A DNA stretch of 64,000 nt, taken from Margaritispora aquatica. Taxonomy: Eukaryota > Ascomycota > Leotiomycetes > Helotiales > Discinellaceae. The notes beneath the pieces are model-generated. The model was not told where the DNA came from. It did not search any database and was given only the letters and a program-made list of their open reading frames with translations. Location of the stretch: NCBI GenBank assembly GCA_007644065.1, contig VJWN01000005.1, positions 372,001 through 436,000 of the forward strand, in the 5' to 3' direction. Shown in pieces: positions 59,987 through 64,000 of the stretch. Made by a program: the position numbers and the translations under genes. Every line of letters starts with the position of its first letter. Position 1 is the first letter of the stretch.

Positions 59987-62900
59987 ATGTCTGCCTCCGA
60001 GGATTTAATCGATTTCGACATTATTGAGAGTCAGAAGGAAAATATTCAGTCTCTTCCAGGTGGAAGATCAGCGCGTGCGCTTGCATCTATGTTTTCCCCC
60101 TCACCATTACACAAGTTAATGACTCCAACACCATCTGATACGAAGAACCTAAACGATGCAATGCGACAAGAGTATGAGATAGAACTCGAAAATATCTCAG
60201 AATCAGACGACCCACTGGATATCTATGACCGATATGTAAAATGGACACTCGATGCATACCCCTCTGCGCAAGCAACACCATCATCACAACTACTTCCACT
60301 ACTTGAACGCGCGACCAAAGCATTCCTCACATCAAATCAATACAAGAATGACCCACGATATCTGAAGATGTGGATATCGTATATTCGTTTCTTCTCCGAT
60401 ACTCCTCGCGAAACATTTGCTTTCCTAGCACGACACAACATTGGCGAGGGATTGGCACTGTTTTACGAGGAGTTTGCGGCATGGCTGGAAGGTGCTGAGA
60501 GATGGGTACAGGCAGAGGAGGTATACCAAATGGGTATTGAGAAGGAAGCACGACCTGCTGCGCGGCTACTTCGAAAATACAATGAATTCCAGCATCGATT
60601 CTCGCAAAGACCAGAGGACTTGAATGAGCCATCTTCCCCTGCCATGCCGACTGTGCGCCCAGCTCTTGCTGCGAAAGTCGACCCCTTTGCGTCAGTCATA
60701 CCCAGGGATCCGCAAGCTCCGAGACCTGGTTCGGGAGTTGGAGGAGGAACATCAAAGAGTGGAAGGCAAAAACTCACGATTTTCTCAGACTCGGACAGTG
60801 CTGCCCCTGCCCTGGGTTCTGGAGAGGGTACTAAAGGTTGGGAGAGTATTGGGTCAATAGCAGATCGTAAGAAAGAGAATGTGATGGAGGCAAAACCCTG
60901 GGTGGGAGAGACATTAAAGGCAGGTGGAAAGAAGAGCAGTACGAAGATGGCGATTTTCAAGGACGAGGTAAGCTATTTTCTTCTCTTTCTTTCTCCACAC
61001 TTATTGATGATCACAGGACTAATGATTGTCGATTTTGGCGTTTTGTAATTCAGTCTATACCTCAATTCGCATACCCACAAGTTACAGAACCTGCTCAGCA
61101 TCAAGTGACAGTGAACCAGAAAGGAAGAACTGAGCGTATTCATGTAAATCTTGAAGCTGTCTATCCCACACCTGAAATCGTAGGCTCAGAAATAAGCTTG
61201 GAGGAATTGCGAGCCGGCCAACGAGGATGGCTGTCCAAAGTGTGGGAACCAGAGCGACCAAAGAAACTCGCTACTCGAACAATTCCTATCTTTCGAGATG
61301 AAAATGACGGGCCTCGGGTTAATAAGATTGTTCGAGAAGTCTCGGATAAGTTGATCATTGCTCGTGACCCTGTAGGATTAGATGAGAACGGGGTAAAGAA
61401 AGAGCCTGCCAGAGAAGGTCGAGGCAGGAGGATGAAAATCAAGGAGATCAACGAAACTCAAATTAGTGCGCATTTTCATCACACAGTTTGCCAATGATCG
61501 CTAACATCACTCAGTTAAAGCAAAGTTGTCGTCGCCCTCTGGCCCAAAAATGACTAAACGGAAGTCTAAAGAGCAGACGATGACCCTTCATACTCGAGCT
61601 GCTACAGATGACATCTATGATTTATTCAACCAACCTCGGAAACCTGCCCAGGAGGAAGAGGACGAAGAAGAGGAGGAGGAGGAAGAGGAGGAGAGTAGTG
61701 ACGATGGTGATACGACTGATGGGGACTACACGAGCGGCGGTGAAAGTACTGGGACTGGCCGACTTATGACAACCAGTGAAGCAGAAGACGATGAAACCTC
61801 AGATGTGAAAAGTGTAAGCGAATGGTCTGAATTTACGACAAGAAAACACGTTCCCAACCTCAATAATGACGCGGATGAGGACACCCGAGCCTCAAAATTT
61901 ACCGACGCCGACGACGAGGATTTTGGGATGATTGAGATAGAGGTACCACCAAATGGGCAAGGTGAGCAAGAACTGATCACGCCCACCTCACCCGAATCAC
62001 CCTACATTGCCAGAACATCCTTCATCCCTATACCCCCTGAAGATTATGAGCCCCCAACCTGGCCCTACCGAGATGCTGCCCAAGTCTCACAGAACCGCCT
62101 GCCTTTTATGACCCCAATAGCGGAAAAGACTGAATCATCTTTAGGTTTACCTACGATGAGACAGGACAAGGACTATTTCAGCTCAAAAACTCCAAGTAAG
62201 GAGAATGGATCCCGGAAACCGCCTGTAAGACCTATTGAAGGACTTAATAGCAGTCCATTTAGAGAGATTATCAATGATTCTGCTCCTACCGATCGAATTC
62301 CACAGCCTCTCCTGAGCAAGAATCCCAAGGCAAGCCAAACAACAGCAATCGCGGCCAAAGTCCAGTCGGGAGGTGGCCCTCTCGCCCGAGAGATTGCACC
62401 CAAGGGACCAATAATAAAAGACGCGCAATGTAATCCAGTCGATGATTACACACGGAATGCAATCTTTGCCGCACTTCAGCCTCCACTCGAATCATATGAT
62501 GGCTTTTTCGGGCACCGGGAAGAAGTACGGAATAAGGCTGGAGACATCAGGAAGTTTGCGAAAGCAGCATCAAAGCTTCACAAAAACGCCAGTGAGAAGA
62601 CCATGACCAATATGGCAATGCCACCTCTTCTCGAATTTTCTGGTGCCGACAGACGATATGTTGTTAAGCGAGAACTTGGGGCTGGTGCGTTTGCTCCAGT
62701 ATTTCTTTTAGAAAACGCAGCCCCAGAGGACGATGAAGAATCCGATGATAATGAGCAACCACGAATGGGGAAAGGAAAGTTTGATGTATATGGTCGAAAG
62801 AAGCTCGAAGCTCTGAAAATGGAAGATCCCCCTACCGCATGGGAGTTTTATATTATGAGACAAGCAAAGCGCCGTCTTGGTGTCTCGCGAGCTGCTGAAA

Positions 62901-63712
62901 GCGTCATTAATGTCTATGAGATGCACCTTTACGCCGATGAGTGTTATTTGATAGAAGAGTTTCGCGACCAAGGTACACTGCTAGACATTATCAACCTCGC
63001 TCGAGCCGAGCCAACAGCCTCTGGACCTGGTGTGATGGACGAGTCACTTGTCATGTTTTTCACTATTGAGCTCTTCCGTACAATTGAGGCCTTGCACTCA
63101 AAAGGCATACTCCACGGCGACCTCAAAGCCGACAACTGCCTTGCCCGCTTTGACGCTATCCCTGACGCCGACGTCTGGAGCACAAAATATCGCAAAGATG
63201 GCTCGGGTGGCTGGAACAAGAAGGGCATCGCACTCATCGACTTCGGTCGTGGCATCGATATGAAGGTCTTCCGCCCCGACGTGCAATTCATCGCAGACTG
63301 GAAGACCAGCGCCCAGGACTGTGCCGAGATGCGCGAGCTCCGCCCCTGGACCTACCAGATCGACTACCACGGCCTTGCGGGCATCATCCACTCCATGCTG
63401 TTTGGCAAGTACATCGACACGGTGGCGGACAAAGGTGTGGGCGTCGGCGCAACCGCCAAGAAGAGCTGGAAGATTCGCGAGACGCTCAAGCGCTACTGGC
63501 AGACTGAGATTTGGGGCAATGCGTTCGATTTGTTGCTTAATCCGAATAATCATGTCGAAAGTGAGGAGGGCGCGAAACTGCCTGTTTTGAAGGGCATGAG
63601 GGAGGTTAGAGAGGGCATGGAGACGTGGTTGGAGGCAAATTGTGAGAGGGGCATGGGTTTGCAGGGGGCGATCAGGAAGTTGGAAGCGGGGATTGTGGGG
63701 AGGAGGAGGTGA
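59987..63712 (+). CDS. BUB1: Spindle checkpoint kinase BUB1 (MadBub type)
   Basis: Three exons: 59987-60967, 61054-61465, 61515-63712; 1196 residues. It acts at kinetochores in the spindle assembly checkpoint. Landmarks in order: an N-terminal KEN box (residues 17-19), the Mad3/Bub1 TPR domain at about 60-190 (YDRYVKWTLDAYP, FLARHNIGEGLALFYEEFAAW, ADEVYQMGIE-like), a second KEN box at 296-298, a CD1-like Mad1-recruiting motif TMTLHTRAATDDIYDLFNQP at about 486-505, and a C-terminal kinase from about 843. The kinase has the glycine loop GAGAFAPV, Lys in LEALKMEDP, catalytic loop HGDLKADN (Asp about 1000) and DFGRGID (about 1040), so it appears active. The three separate ORFs are joined by two introns (86 and 49 nt); there is no frameshift. 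Confidence 0.93.
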
Positions 63713-64000
63713 GGTGAGGATGTTGATGTGTGACGATTGCATGCTTGGTGTTTGGAGTCTGGTTGTATGGATGGGATTGGGAAATGAACTGTTTTGATAC
63801 TGTATACCGTTTCTGGGACCACCGATAATGAACAAATATCCGATATAGAGTACCGACTCCTCGTAAGGACCCGAAGTGTGGGCTGTAAATTTGATAATGT
63901 GAAGTGATTCAAACACACCAAGAATGCCATGATTAGCAATAAAACAGGCGAAGTCACGAGTTATGCCCATCTCGCGTAAACTGCAAGATGCTATGTTTGT
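63713..64000. other. 3' flank of BUB1
   Basis: About 290 bases downstream of the BUB1 stop; probably 3' UTR. No gene is visible before the window ends. Confidence 0.5.

Noticed and set aside
60967..61515. Apparent double frameshift in BUB1 (three ORFs in different frames)
   Set aside because: Both breaks have GT...AG introns (60968-61053 and 61466-61514), and splicing restores continuous conserved sequence.

Overview
The window looks like nuclear DNA of a filamentous ascomycete (Pezizomycotina; Helotiales/Leotiomycetes is the best guess from protein wording alone). The coding genes are broken by short GT-AG introns of about 45 to 340 bases, they lie on both strands without operons, and the gene set is purely eukaryotic: spliceosome, proteasome, ribosome, spindle checkpoint, N-degron ligase, 14-3-3, SERCA pump. 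All exon coordinates given here were derived by hand from splice consensus, reading frame and family wording; each spliced model closes in frame.

Layout. 1-12.6 kb: a Bem3-type RhoGAP (+), the U1 snRNP factor PRP39 (-) and a small glycine-rich secreted protein (-). 12.6-21.3 kb: a gene-poor, microsatellite-rich stretch with one lone 225-residue ORF of unknown function at 16.5 kb. 21.3-32.2 kb: 14-3-3 (-), SERCA-type Ca2+-ATPase (+), ribosomal protein eL36 (+), a UBX/TUG protein (-), proteasome subunit beta-3 (+). 33.3-43.8 kb: nucleoside hydrolase (-), PYM (-), complex III subunit QCR9 (+), the very large UBR1 E3 ligase (+). 44.2-48.2 kb: THI4 (-) carrying a TPP riboswitch in its 5' UTR, and the AP endonuclease APN1 (+). 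50.7-55.4 kb: a purine permease of the UapA/UapC type (-) and an alpha-ketoglutarate-dependent xanthine dioxygenase XanA (-), a two-gene purine uptake/oxidation pair. 56-57 kb: a decayed tandem repeat of about 215 bp. 57.9-63.7 kb: a DUF5672 type II membrane protein (-), a doubtful ORF (-) and a BUB1/MadBub checkpoint kinase (+).

Most genes are unrelated housekeeping neighbours. The functional links I can support are the xanthine permease next to xanthine dioxygenase (both with a CGG-N6-CCG element upstream), THI4 with its own thiamine pyrophosphate sensor, and several close divergent promoters (PYM/QCR9, UBX/PUP3, THI4/APN1). Noteworthy splicing includes two 8-nt microexons, two genes whose first coding exon is only the ATG, and a GC-AG intron. 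I found no unambiguous undescribed system. The least explained pieces are the 12.6-21 kb microsatellite region with its orphan ORF, and the decayed 215-bp repeat.
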